This document shows, piece by piece, positions 35,739 to 48,745 of a stretch of 64,000 bases of DNA. The translations under genes and the position numbers were made by a program. The notes under the pieces are model-generated. The model had not been told where the DNA came from, made no database searches, and was given only the letters and a program-made list of their open reading frames with translations. Origin of the DNA: Triops longicaudatus (taxonomy: Eukaryota; Arthropoda; Branchiopoda; Notostraca; Triopsidae); contig JAGQDJ010000045.1 of NCBI GenBank assembly GCA_022885665.1, positions 868,001-932,000 on the forward strand, in the 5' to 3' direction. How positions within the stretch are numbered: position 1 is the first letter of the stretch; each line of letters starts with the position of its first letter.

Positions 35739-38700
35739 TCTGTGTATGGGGATAAAAGAGACAGAACGAAGGCGATTAGCATGCAAACGGAGATGTTTTT
35801 CAAGGTTTTCCACCCGTTCCTTTTTTTTCTCTCTCTCTCTTTCAGAGCTCCCCACCTTCTTCTCTTAGTTTCAGAATCTACGTCGTTTCGTGGTTTACCA
35901 TACCATTAGGACGTAACGTTCTCTTTATCTCTGGTCGACGAAAGCTTGTTTGCCCAAACCCGGAAAAAGAACTATACATGATCAAACCAGTGATCGTTGT
36001 TTCATCATGGGCCACTACTTAAGAGTAACCGAAGCGATCTTCAGGGCCATGACCTTGGTGTTGCCAAAAAACGCTGCTGTGTGTAAAACCCTAACGGTCT
36101 TTTTTTAAAACTTGTACTATCGAGCTAGTTTTAGTTGGCAGAAATTGCGACAAGAAACAGACTGATTACAAAACAAGGCGCCGAGTTTGTTAAAATGCTC
36201 CAGTGGCGCAGCTACGCAAGAGCTGCAACGAAAACGAAAGTGTCCGTTTTTCCTGGTTACGGGGAAAGGGAAACGAAAGCGAAAGTGTCGCTGAAGAAGA
36301 TCTCTTTGTACGTCAGACGCACGTGGTTCCAAGTACTAAACCCTAACGAAAAAATTGTCTAAGCGCCAAACGCAGACTCCGAATCCAAGCACTTTCACCT
36401 TCCGGTTACAGAACCCTTCGAAAACCCTACCGTGTTACTCAACATTTACTCCACCGTGACGCCAATGCTTCGGAAAATATACAAAAAGAAAGTGAAAACT
36501 TCCTTACACCATGACCACGCACAATATCTACTAGATGATCGAACTAAAGACTCAGACTTTTTATTTCTATCTTACTTTGATTTGCTTTGCAATCGAGCAA
36601 CAAAGAAAAAGAGAGTACAATTTCACATTCAAAAATATAAAATAAGTAAATAAGTATAACTTGAATAGATAAATGTATAAAAATAAAGCAAATACATAAA
36701 AACGAAATGCATAAATGTGAAAAAATAAAAATCTTCGTCCTGTACTAGCATTGAATACAAAGGTAACCAACAAACAAAACTTGGCAGAAACTTGCACTGA
36801 GATCGAAATACTCAGTACACTAAAAATGAAATTAATGCGTAAGAAAAACTACCAATAAATGAATAAAAATGAATAAAAATAAATAGTAGGTGGAAAAACG
36901 AACAAAAGATTGGATTTTTGGATAGGATAATGACAAACCGTAGTGTACCGCTACTTCGCCAACAGTGCATTTGATGCATCATTTCAACCGGGTCTTTTTG
37001 TTTCCATGTTACATAACTTCCCTCAGAAAATAGGTTCTCACTTTTGTACCGTTAAGTTGATCCAACGAACATTAACATATGCAGGTTATGTCGACGAACC
37101 TGGGTCAAGATAGATCTCCTTCACTTACTATTTCCTAAGCTGGAGAATCATTAGTAAAGTCCTTTCGGGTCTTACGGATTATTATTAAGGACCATTTTTA
37201 ATGCAAGTGACCAAGGAATTCGAATTTACCTGACCAAGTAGAGCAATAGTTGCTTCGGTGGTACGTAAACTTTGGCTTCCTCGTTATTGTTGGCGTCAAT
37301 AGTAAGGTTTTTCGGGCCGCGATTCATGGAAGCCTTGGCCAATTGCTCTGCTAATGCCAGGGATTCCCTTATCTCCCGCATATTGAACATAGTACCTGCA
37401 CTCATCTTGACCGAAATTTCTTTCTAACACGTCTGACACCAGATTAACTCTACGAAGAACTAAAAACTGGGTCCAGCGTCTCTTACTCAATAACTTCCCC
37501 TTCTTTTCCCCCCGCACTGCACTATACAAACAACACTCTCTCTTTAGCGGGTCACTAATGTCCGGTTCCGATTCTTTCTTTTCCCCCTTTCCTTTCGACT
37601 AACGCTAATTTCATCAAAGGGAAGGCTGCCGTCTTCGTCAAGTCTTGCAATATAACACACCAAGTGGACCTTGCGCACTTTTGAAACTTAGATCCGGCTT
37701 GCTCAATCAATTAAAAAAAATTCGAAATTGGTATATCGGTATTTCTTTTCAAAAGAAAGAGAAACTTGAAACTTCTCACGAGGCTTGCTGTTGCAAATGA
37801 AGGTTTTTAACCTAAGTGGTCAAATTCGGTGATGTGGACCGGGTCCTAACTTGCGAACGAATGAGCAATGAATAAGTCCAGCACGGAAAAGCCAGCTACT
37901 TTTATCCAGGAGCGACCCATCAACATCAGTGTTCTTTTACCTTCCTGACTTGCCTGTCCGGGGGCACAGGTGTTCTGGCAGGTAAGAAGGTGGGTTCCCT
38001 CGCTTCTCTTTCTTTCAATCATGTTCTCCCAAAGACCAATAATGGCCTTGTCTTGCTTTTCGCGGGACGCAAAAAAATCAAGTCATCAAAAGTCGTGCAC
38101 ACACAGTCATACACATTGAGTCCTAAGGACTTCCTTGAACTCTTTCACCGTGTCCCACATGCGGATTTTGTGACTTTTTTCTTAAAAGGAAGGGGGCTGT
38201 TCATCCAAAAACACTTGAAAACCGCCTTCGCTTGAGCTGTATACTGAAAGCGAGTAAACGAGCTCGACAAGGCCAGAAATAGGGCTATATAATAGAAAAT
38301 GACCTTAAAATGATGTCCGGCAGTAGGCTAATTGGCATTGTTCCTCAACCTTGAAATCCCACGTTTTTTTTCATCAAACTTCCTTTTTTTCTAGTCGGAA
38401 TTCACTAGCAGATAACGGAAATAGTACTGACACAAAAGCCCTTACTGCTTAACTGAAGCTCAAGTATCCTTGATCCGAAAACCTATTCTCACGTAGCCAA
38501 AACTAACACAGTGAGGAGGCAGGGGGTAGGGAGCTTTTTAAACTATTGGGTAACTCTAGAGTAAATACAGCAAGATTGGTCAACACAACATGCGTTCACA
38601 TTTTGTCGAGGCCGTTTTAGGCTAGATCCGGGTAAAACGTCTTCGCGGTTTTTGTTACGACAGGAAACCCTCTTTAACGTAACAAATTCGTCATCGATCA

Positions 38701-41700
38701 CAAACCAGGGCGCAATTAGTCAATGTCATACGTTTCAACCATAGGGAAAACAAGTCTGCGTTGCGTACTCAACGAATCGCATGACAACACTGCTTCCCTG
38801 ACCAAACTGCGGTGAGTTCGGCAAAAATGACGACAATCTTTCTTCAGGAAAAAAATCCTGGAAACTGGGTTACTTTTCTCTGAGAAGGTCAAAGCCCTTG
38901 CGATGAAATCTCTGACCCTTGGAGACACTTCTGCCTTTTCTCTACCGTTCCTTCCTGATCTTGAAATGAGAGTTTCCTCCTGGAAATGAGCAGCAGGTAG
39001 ACACAGCATCCTAACTATCCCAACATTGGCAACAAATCGTTCCGAAGGACGCCGACCCTGACCTACTTGACAGAGAGCTGTGACTGTGAGTACCCCTGTT
39101 TTCGCAACGAAGGCCGTCAAAATCAAGATGATTCGATTCCGGCCAAGCATTTCGGGCACCCACCATAAATAACTATTTAAATGCCCTTTTTTGGGAAGAT
39201 AAAAACTGAAACCGTGAAATACGTTTCTATGGACGGTTGGCATTTCGCACATTCGTCACTCTAACGTTTATTACGAGTGCACAATTTGAAATACATTTAA
39301 ATAAACCATTTCACTGGGCAATAAGTTAAAACCCCAGAAACCAGTTTTCAGAAGTATTTTATATTAGACATGAAACATTACGAGTGCTACTGCCCGGACC
39401 GTACCCAGGATTTTGTTTGGGGATGGGGTCGTATGCAATTTTTCTTTCTTCTACACTTGAGGTTGACGCGATAACATATATAACAGAGACTACACCTAAG
39501 AATTTTCTTAAAAATACTCAATTGTATTAAATAATAATTCTTTGTAGCTCACTGTTTTGAAAGTAGATGTAAAGCACATATAATTAGAAATATACGACAC
39601 AAAATCAGTCAAAACCTGCGCCGATTCTCAAGGAAAAAAAAAACAAGTTAATTAATGGGAATATTCATACCGTCACTCATGAAAATACAAGCGCTACCGG
39701 TCTATAAACCGACATTAAATGTTACACAAATCACATAACAAACCAAGTTTATTGTATAACAGCTATAATAATTCAGTGTTTTGTGTGGAAACACAAGTTT
39801 GACATGATTAACTCTAACGTTCCGTTTGAATGAAAACTGTCGCAACTGAAGCAAACGAGGAGCACCTATCAGTAAATATTATTCCACCTTATTTTTCCAG
39901 GAATATAGTAGCTCATCGAATAGCCGGGATGCTTTTCCTTACTGAGTGTAAAGTAAGCCTACGAGTTAAGTTCGTGCACTGAATACAAAAATTAAAAGGA
40001 AAACGTAGTTTTAGTTAACTTATCCTTTACTATTGTAACCCGGAATTGACCTGGTATGAAACAAAGTGACATTTCTCTGTCGAACAGCTTTTCGCTAAAA
40101 TTTGCACACAAAAAAATCAAAAAAAAAAAAATCGTAGAAATCCAGTTAATGATGTTTGGGCGACACGACTTCTACCCACTCACCAAAAAATTTTAGTCTG
40201 TTGTCCTTCTAAAGCCGTATCTGGTTACACGTAGGAACCGTAAATAAATATGCACCTGGACATGTGGTAAGTACCACACAAAGAGTAAATAACTATAAAT
40301 ACTATAAAAACGTAGCAAAATATATTTTTAACCCAGATCTACGGAACAAAGGAGTTATTACTGTTATTTTTGACAAAGTATGTAACGCAGTACATCACAT
40401 CGTGCACTTCTATACGGTTTAGTAGGCTGTACTGAATAATTATAGCAAAAGTGCGAATACCGATCTTCTTTCCAATAAAAGGAACTGAAATCTTACTATA
40501 TTTCCTTAAGTGCCCCTCGAACCAGTTTCTTTTAATGTGCATCACGGAAATACTTCGTTAATTTCTTTCACTTTCCATTATTTCGTTACTCGTGTATAGG
40601 TGAGGCGAGTTGAGTGAGAAGGGTTAAAAATGAATTACGGCCTGCAGACTTTTTCCGACTAATAACATTTATTGATATGATTTGCACTCAATTACTATTT
40701 AATAACGATCGTGTATTCTTTTGTTGAAAAAAAAAAGACTCGAAATATTACCAATTCGAAATTCAAAGTTTCACATCTGTAGTTCCATACATCTTTGTTG
40801 AAAATTCACACAATGCACGGTGAAAGGAAATGCCATAAAAAGTGACGACAGTAACTGATCTAATTAACGTGAAGTAGCTTCTTTTTCAAACAATAATTGT
40901 GATTCGAGTTTTAAGAAGTCTTTGTAGAATAGTGAAGCTAGTTTAGAATGCTAAAGGTACAGATCTGAAGGACGTTATAGTGTGAATTACGCACGTTCTC
41001 TCACGAGGACATCTGTTTCCCCAGCTAATCCCCATCCACTTCGCCAAGAACAATTTTTCACATACACTTTTGCGAACCGAAACACATACGCCAAAAATGT
41101 TGAAAAACGGCGTTGGATTGGTAATTCATCCATTATCCTGCAACGTTTCGCAGTAGAAAACACACGTAGTCTATCAAATTTTTGCTTTTGGTTTACAGCA
41201 AATTTTGTAGTGTGCATTTACAATAACACAGAAATTTATGCAGCGACCGATCATTGCTTTAATCTAAACTGCCGCTAGTCTAACAGTACATAACCAAACT
41301 CACAGTACTATGATCGAAAAGAGATCACGACTATAAACGAAGTGTTAAAGAAGATGCCACATAAGAAAACACGCCTTTCTAGACCATGATTTTGAGGAAG
41401 AACATATCGACTGAATTAATTTTGACGCTGCAACTGCAACTTAAGTTTCATTTTACGGATTTTTATGATTATCTCGGAGACTACAAATCTAAAAACTTAT
41501 TTTTGTCATGATTTTCTACTGATTGATCATAAACAGACCATGAGCATCAAGCAAAATTCAAAATAACTTGATGAATCTGTATTGAATATAATTCCGAACT
41601 GTATTCATATGCCCTGACCACCATTTTAATTTCATAAATGAACTGACGTCTGGCTGAGGTAGCGGGAAAAAAATCGACCAAATTATAGCTGATCATTTGT

Positions 41701-44700
41701 TATATTATTATGTCGAAATTATGCAACTCTACGACAGAAAGAATTTTTCATAATTGACATCTAATTTTCTTATAGATACACTTTCAATATTTGTTCATTT
41801 ATTCTTCTATCACAGGAACAAAGCTACAAAATTTGGAAATTTCAAGAAAAATGTTTTTCGTAAAACTTCACTGAAAGCTTCTAAACATTTTAACTGACTT
41901 TAAAATGTGCGTTGTTTTATTAACATGAATGTGTTCGCATTCATAATGAATATGAATGTCCACTGACCATTTACAGTGAGACCTCAATAAAGCCAGTTCA
42001 AGAGATGGCTTAAAATATGACTATCACGAAAATCATGGCAAGAGCTTGCAGTTCCTGGCGTTTTCATTAAATAACTGAATAAGATGTTAATAGTTGATTG
42101 CTTTATTAGCCGTAGTACACTGTACTCAGTTAAGGGATCACTTATACTGGTGTCAAAAACTAGTTACGATCAAATTACATTATGCTTCCTCTCCTTTTTG
42201 TTTCTTTACTACGACTTCTGTGCCTTTTTATTACTTCGCTTTAATACATTTTGAAGTCGTAACTCTACTTTCGTGACTATTTCTGAAAAGCGTGACGGAC
42301 ACGAACATACTGTTCACTGACGGAGGCTGTAAGCATTAACTAAGATTATATTATTCCGTGAATTTAAAGGATCTTCAATCATGGGCGTCCTACCCGCCAG
42401 TCTTTGCAACTTCCCAGAACGCCATATATTTAAGTGTTACAGAAATCGCTTGACGATTTTCTGTCAGCTACAAAACAATAGTTCATAGACTGCAAATGAA
42501 ATTCCGGTGAAAAAGATTCTTATTTGGCCTTTCAACATGGATTTGCCCTTCGGCTGAAGACTTCATTACAGCACTCCGCTACGCAAATAACAAGTCTGAT
42601 GCTTTCGTGCTTTGCTGTGCTTTGTGTTTGCAACGCCAGACAAAGTTATTTCAAAGAAAAGTCGAACAAAGAATACTCTTCATCGCTTTTCGACATTTCA
42701 AACGGGCTTCGCGCAAGTTTTATTACACTGAGCTGACAAGCTTGCTCAAGGAGCGTGTCTTCAACAACTGAACAATGAAAAATAACCTAACTATCTAAAA
42801 CTCACAAAAGCCCATTAAATGGGCTGCTTAAAACACACACACACACAATCAAAAATCTTTATTTTTTTTTAATTGTGTCATTAGCTGTGTTTTGTTAAAC
42901 GTAGTTCCTTCCTAAGCCTTCTAAAGCCGTAGTTCCTTCTAAAATTCAAAAAGTACTCCAAAAATCGGCTTCGACCTAAATTCAGACCACTTTTTTTGTA
43001 ATTCCCTTTTAGGGGCTTGATACCCTTGAACTTTAACAGACCGGATATACTATAGGGAAGCTGTTGATTATGGAGGCCAGGAACTAGTTCCCTAACCACG
43101 AAAGGGAAAGTTTCCAATTTTTTGCTCCTGACGGATAATCCGAAATGAGATCACTCAACGGCGTTACACAACCAAATAAGAATACAAAAATTACGGTGAA
43201 AAAGGGTGCAACGAGGACACTGGCGAAATAGCGGGATCCCGAATGAGGCCAATGTTAGGGTAATTATACTTTGCTGGTCAAGGTATTTCACTATTTCCAG
43301 ATTCCCTCTGAATGTTTAAGCCGGGAGTTTTTTGTTTGTAATTTTTTCTTATTTTTTAAATAAACGTTTTCTTCCTAAAGACCTTCAAGACTTATTAACA
43401 GAAAGATCATGTAGCAAGGAAGCTTTCGTTAGCCTGTCACTTGCATTTTCAAATACCCGTGGCGGAATCATGAAGCGATCTTGGCCTTGATTTCTTACAG
43501 CCGAAAAACGTGTTGTCGTAAGCTCAAACAGGATTGTTAATAATACACCTGTTTACCAGGAAAGTGGAAATTCTTGACCTTGTGTTTTAGATCTCTAAGC
43601 ATAGGGAAATCCCTATTTTCCAGGGAGGATTTCCTTGATCATTATAAGAGAACAATACGAACCTTGAGTGCTTTTCATTACTTTTGACCTGTTCATCACT
43701 ACCTTGATCCCATTCATGGTAAGAAAATCCTACGGATTTTTGAAATTGGCGCTCAATGCGCCAGTTACCTGCCGGATTCCCCAAATGAGGACAGATGGGA
43801 GGAGCCACAGGGACAAGCCGTCTTGAATTTTGTTTAGAGTTCACGTTTTTAGTTCCAAGAACTTGAGTTGTTAACTTCTTGAGGTCAAAGTTCGCCCTAC
43901 CACTTTTGCACTCTTATTTGAGGTAAGAAAGAAAACTTCTTAACACAAAAGTGGCCTATTATTTCTCTGTTGGATCGCGAGTTCTGCGCTTCCAAATCCT
44001 CACTTTAGCACCTAACAACACTCGTTACTATGGCAGCTTTTTGGTGCGAAGGTCACGAGCTTATGCTAATTAAGGTGTTAGGGAGAAAAGATTTATTGTG
44101 TGGCACAGGAACTTGAGATGTAAATTGGCTTGTTAAAAAACGCACTTTTACACGTTGAGTTTTCTTAAGATACTATGACTGTTAATTTTCTTTAAGTCTG
44201 AAAATACTTTGTTTGGCACTTAGTAAACCAAAAGCAAGGACAAGAGTAGGGAATAATCACATTAAATGACTTGTTGTGAAAGCATAGCAACTGTGGATAT
44301 GGCACGTGTATAGGCACCCGCGGTCTCCAATCCGCGGACTGGGCAACATCTTCATATAGTGCAGCCTAGAAGCCATATCCACTACTAAGCTGCGTACCGG
44401 GTCTTGGCCCAAAAGATATGATCAGGTAGAATCGTATGTAGTCAAATCTATGCCATCTCTTCAATTAATTTATTTGGATTGACTTTAATAAAAGGCTAGT
44501 TTTCTGTTATACATCCCTCCTCGACTTGTTTGTTTAAGAAGCGCTTCCAGTAGGTAAAAATTGCAATAAAACTTACATGTAAACATACCTGAATATAATC
44601 TGGGCCTACCCTAATCTAACGTAACACAATTGACCTTTCTTTTCCATTCCCTTTCCCATGGCTTGCGTAGGATTAAGTGCACTAAAGTTTGTTAAAATAA

Positions 44701-45162
44701 GTTTAATTACGTTTTCTTTTATTTAGTTTAGGTTTCATTAGGTTAGGATGGGTATACTACTAATCGAAGTGGCGGTGAGGAAGACGAAAAAGTACGAAAC
44801 AGAGGACCGAATCAGTAATGGGGGGGGGGGAGGCAAATGAGAAAAATGCATCAGTTAAGCTTAAAATTCTATCGATATATTTACGGGACCACGCAGGGAT
44901 CTTTTTTATCCGCATCGAAAATTACTTTTTTTTGCGACGAGATAGGTTCCGGGAAGTTCGAAGAATGAGGAAAATGTTTACGATGCGGCAAGTTCAAGAG
45001 CTTGGGCGCTGCAGTATTTTGGAAACCCCGAGAGGACAAAACCTGGGAAGAGCAAAAATTATCTCGGGATTTCCATATGTTTCGGGGCTTTTAATACTGT
45101 TAAAAGACCGGAAACGATTAATATAAAAATCCTGTACATTTCAGAGGAGAAAAGTGTGGAAA
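35739..45162. other. 9.4-kb gene-poor stretch
   Basis: No protein family recognised on either strand. Contains one unusually long minus-strand open frame (38716-39252, 178 codons), a possible structured RNA (44293-44382), a short (AC) run near 42835-42847, a poly(G) run at 44820-44829, and a fragment near 39400 reading gtacccaggattttgtttgg, like the end of many TIR elements but without a partner. A similar cagtggcgcagctacgc start occurs at about 36203. It may hold noncoding transcripts or the DGCR6 5' exon. Confidence 0.5.
44293..44382. other. candidate structured RNA / stem-loop
   Basis: gtggatatggc (44293-44303) and gccatatccac (44372-44382) are perfect 11-base inverted complements enclosing 68 nt. 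Nested inside are taggc/gccta (about 44310-44314 with 44364-44368) and a perfect ccgcgg..ccgcgg hairpin with an 8-nt loop (about 44318-44337). gcac (44302-44305) can also pair with gtgc (about 44359-44362), crossing the taggc stem to make a pseudoknot. Strand of action unknown; it matches no RNA family I can name. Confidence 0.4.
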
Positions 45163-45856
45163 ATGCAGAGAAGCCCCGAAGAAACGCAGCAGCGACTTTA
45201 TTTTCTGCACGAAAAACTACAAGAGATGACCAGAGAGCTCCCAGAGTATATTTCTGTACACTTATTATTTCTGTACTCCTATCTTTCTGTACACTTATTT
45301 GAACGTACAGAAAATATCAACAGCGGCTACCTGTAGAATTGCTCTCGAGCCTTGCTAATGCCTTACTGAGCGATACTATATTCGAAATTGTCATCGGCCT
45401 CAGCGAAATACAACAGATAACCGAGAAACAACTCCTACACCAACGGCTGGAATTGCTCAAAAGACAAAAAAGTATTGTTGTGGTGTATGGTTGTGAAAGG
45501 CAAAATGAAAAATAAAATAAATGCGAATTGTAGACGATCGAGAACAGCTTCATAGAACTTTAGATGTCGAATTAGAGGAAGCGCAGAGACAACTCCACGC
45601 TGCGGATGTTGTCGAGGATATGAAAGCCTCGCACGAGGAGCAGCGAACTGCATTGGCAACGCGACTCAAGGAAGAACAGAAGCAGTTCGATATGAATACG
45701 ATTCTTCAGTTGGACCAGAAAGTGCGCGAGCAACAAGCCGCACTCGAGGGAGCAGGAGTACCTGGCTTTCGTGTTACGAACAATTTCGATGAAGTGCAAG
45801 TTCAAATGTATTTGCTCCAGTTTATCATCCGTCTTTCTCGAATGAATGCCTCGTAA
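45163..45856 (+). CDS. DGCR6 / gonadal (gdl) family protein (3 exons)
   Basis: Homologue of vertebrate DGCR6 and Drosophila gdl, coiled-coil proteins of poorly known role (gdl in the germ line, DGCR6 linked to neural crest migration). Exons 45163-45245, 45311-45471, 45534-45856; 567 nt, 188 aa (DGCR6 about 220). Seen: LYFLHEKLQEMTRELPEKYQ, QRLPVELLSSLANALL, DTIFEIVIGLSEIQQITEKQ, LHQRLELL, a heptad-rich middle, LDQKVREQQAALEGAGVPGF, VTNNFDEVQVQMYLLQFI, all aligned with the family. The ATG at 45163 is the first in frame but sits 20 bp after a good acceptor (tttcag, 45143), so an upstream exon may add N-terminal residues. Tail-to-tail with the HTH gene. Confidence 0.9.
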
Positions 45857-45867
45857 TTTTTTTGTTA

Positions 45868-45873
45868 AATAAA
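45868..45873 (+). terminator. poly(A) signal of the DGCR6/gdl gene
   Basis: AATAAA only 12 bases after the stop codon, implying a very short 3' UTR. Confidence 0.6.
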
Positions 45874-46119
45874 ATCTTGTATTATCAGGGCGACGACTCG
45901 CAGAAATGTGACTTTGAAAAGTCTTACATGTGTTTTTACAAGAGTAGAAGCTTAACATAAAGGTTTTCTGTGCATAAGATCGCCATTTCACGATGCATTA
46001 TGCCGTCAACAGTGTAGCTGTATATTTGAGAAAAAACGTAGAAACGTCCTTTTGCTTATCGGAAGCACCTTTAGCCACGGTGTCTTCCAGTAACACATCT
46101 GCTTCTAACACTATGGAAC

Positions 46120-47262
46120 TTATGCGTCAAAGATCAAGTGACTCACTTTCTGTTTTTTGACCCCTTTTGCTCTTCCACCGACGGCATTCGCCTTTGATCG
46201 AGACTGTTTGCCCCCGGAATTTTGCTGACCCGAAGAGCTCTTGCGACTTGGAACATCAGGACAGGCGTCTATATTGGAAAACAAGTAAATCTTTTAACAT
46301 TATTATACTTAAAAAATCTTTGGGAAGGAATACTTGTTGATAAACAAAGGAAATGGTCTGGAACATCTTGCTGAATGTTCAACGTATTTTCTGCCAAAGG
46401 AATGAGTTCGGTAGTATTTTTGCTGTTTGTTTCATCTGCAGTGCAACGAGCTTTCTTTCCTTTACTTGATTTGCCCTAAGATTGAGCTATTTATTGCAAG
46501 AAAAGGAATTGATGAACACGAAAAAGATTACCTTACTACTACCTGACGCCATTTGTTGCCCCTTTAACACGGAAGCAACAAAATCTTCAATGGTCGCTTC
46601 AATATTTGCAGTTCCTGCCATGGGTTCACCTCCAAGATCCAGGTTCAACCGACGTTGCTGCTGCTGCTTGGCAGGTGACTTGGCACGTAATCGGGTCTTG
46701 GATGTCCTAAAGAGTTAACAAGAAATCACCATGTATTCATAAGCAAAGTTTAATGCCACACGCTTCACTCAGCAAAGCCTATCACATTGACAAATATGCT
46801 AACCTTCGATCTTCAAGCCACATCCTTGAAGCAGCACCGGAAGAGCTTTTCCCCGCGCGGGACTGCCGTCTACGAAGTAGGCCTGCTTCATCGAGGACGC
46901 GGTAGGCAGTTTGGCGCGAAATCTCGAGGCCGGCCATTTCGGCGAGTTCTTGCATCGAAAGTGCAGGGTTATAACAATACGCAGCCATCAAGTTGATTTT
47001 TTCTTCATCAGTCAAAGCTGTTGGACGACCTGATCCAGACTAATATTGGGGAAATCGAAAAAAAAGTAACTAGCAAAACGCGTAACAAGAAACAAGACCT
47101 TACCTTTCGGCGCAACGTTCCTTCGTACTTCTGACGCTGAAGCCATCTCATAACAGTTGACTTGCTGGAATCAAGTTTCTCTGCTATTTGGCGTACAGAG
47201 AAGCCACCGGCTCTTAAACCAAGTATCATTCCTTTTTGCTCCTGTGTGAGTTGTGGTGCCAT
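46120..47262 (-). CDS. Tc1/paired-like double HTH protein, no transposase core (5 exons)
   Basis: Exons (minus): 47262-47104, 47039-46804, 46706-46532, 46475-46334, 46268-46120; 861 nt, 286 aa, all GT-AG and in phase. Residues 1-53 form a first helix-turn-helix (LTQEQKGMILGLRAGGFSV, RQIAEKLDSSKSTVMRWLQR). A GSGRPTALT linker (GRP hook) leads to a second HTH (SMQELAEMAGLEISRQTAYR). This bipartite layout is that of Tc1/mariner transposases and paired domains. What follows is not a DDE catalytic core but a Lys/Arg/Ser/Gln-rich tail (AKSPAKQQQQRRLN, GKSSKGKKARC, RGRAKGVKKQ-type segments) with an acidic island IEATIEDF. The last exon is read through to TAA at 46120; a donor at 46146 could instead join a further exon near 46117-45990. 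Most likely a host gene captured from a transposon DNA-binding domain; probably nuclear. No known orthologue recognised. Confidence 0.75.
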
Positions 47263-48002
47263 TTTCGGTGTATAGGCTACTCGCTTTGCAATGCTAGGTT
47301 TTACGTAATTATACCTACAAGCAGACGTCACAGCAATGTTAAGTCTTCGCTTTTAATCAATTAATTAAATTGACATCCGGGTAAGAACGAGTATGCAACA
47401 AACCGTGGGAGGTAACTAAACAGGATAATTCTTTTCTTCAATCTCCTTACATGGCACTGTAAACGCCTTGCGAAAGCTTTTTCTATTCCTCAGGTTTCTC
47501 GTTGAAATTCATTGCGTACTTGCAGCACTAAACATGAGCTAAAGAAAGGTCCTATTCTAAACACGTTGCACTTGGGCATCAAAGAACGTTGCCATCGCGG
47601 GAATTGTGAAGCTATGCGAGCTAGAAGCTTTAGTATCGCTTAGGGACACTGCTCACGCTAAATGCCGTGTGTGGAGACTGGCCAGATATCCTTTACCAAT
47701 CTGGGAGGTTTCGTTTTGGAAACGATACTCTAATGCTTACGGTAACTTACATTATAAAACAGTTACAATAAGCAAGTCGACTCTAGCCAAACGCACTATG
47801 TTACCGCACCTAACTAAGGCAACAATGATTGTTTCAATTGAGACACCACCGAAACGACGTCGTGCCCAGGGACTGCCGGAACGTGTCTGGAAGACGTTTT
47901 TCTCTGACAGGTTCAATCCACCTTGAGTTCCATCCAACGTAACAGTGCCTGAGCACACGCCTTGGCCGTAAATGTGTCTCACTGCTTCTTGTTAACTATA
48001 TA

Positions 48003-48745
48003 CAGTGGTCTCCACTTAATTGAATACAGGTTATTTGAATAATCCGCACAATTAAAGGAAACTTTGACGGTCCCGTTTTAAGCCCATTTAACACAATGTA
48101 ATCTCATTCCTTTTTACTGAATACTTCGTAATTGAATATTCCGTTTTTTTTTTTACTTTTTAAGTCCCGTTGTATATCTTACAATGTTGGATAACTTTGT
48201 CTAAGTGAACAAGGATCTTTGTTTATAACTTTTGACACCAGAAAGTCGCAAGATTCCACGAAATGCTTGAAACGGCACTACGCCCCAAAGAAAGCTTCAA
48301 CCATTCACCTACACCTTTCCCTCTTGATAACTTATCAATTAAGCCAATTTACCTGATGACTTACCAAGCAGGGTCAACATTTCTGCGCGAGTCAAGTAGT
48401 GGTTCTCATGCAATTTATGTCGTTCTTCGATTTATAGATAACATGGGTTGTGAAGCATACGAACAGCTTAACGTCCTTAAAACATTCTTATACAATGCAA
48501 AAGACAAGAACGCAAAACAGCGTTCAAGCGTGGATTTTTTTTTCAAAATAAGAATGTTAAAAATTTTAACATTCTAATTATAAACACGGGATAGTATACT
48601 TAAGGACAAGATTACGTTTACTTTTTGTCGCCTTCAGTTCCTAATTTTTATCATACTATGTAGGCAACTCCGTATTTTAGAATACTCTGCACATTTGAAT
48701 AGTGACCCTCCGGTCCCGAGCCTATTCAAATAAGCGGTTGCACTC
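48003..48745. mobile_element. 743-bp non-autonomous pogo/Tc1-like TIR element
   Basis: Left end TA|cagtggtctccacttaattg and reverse-complemented right end TA|gagtgcaaccgcttatttga are inverted copies (cag/gag-tg..ccacttaatTgaata against ccgcttatttgaata). TA flanks both sides. A second subterminal pair of ttatttgaata words lies just inside. No transposase readable. The inverted-end design is typical of pogo/Tigger relatives. Confidence 0.6.

Noticed and set aside
39390..39440. Terminus of a TIR element (gtacccaggattttgtttgg)
   Set aside because: Resembles common element ends, but no inverted partner or target duplication found nearby.
44336..44352. Similarity of ggactgggcaacatc to part of the HDV-type ribozyme
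   Set aside because: The match is short, and the helices required for that fold (P1 upstream of P2, P1' after P3') cannot be formed by the neighbouring bases.
45990..46117. Extra last exon for the HTH gene
   Set aside because: The better frame (DVLLEDTVAKGASDKQ) is out of phase with the available donor; reading straight to TAA at 46120 needs no splice.
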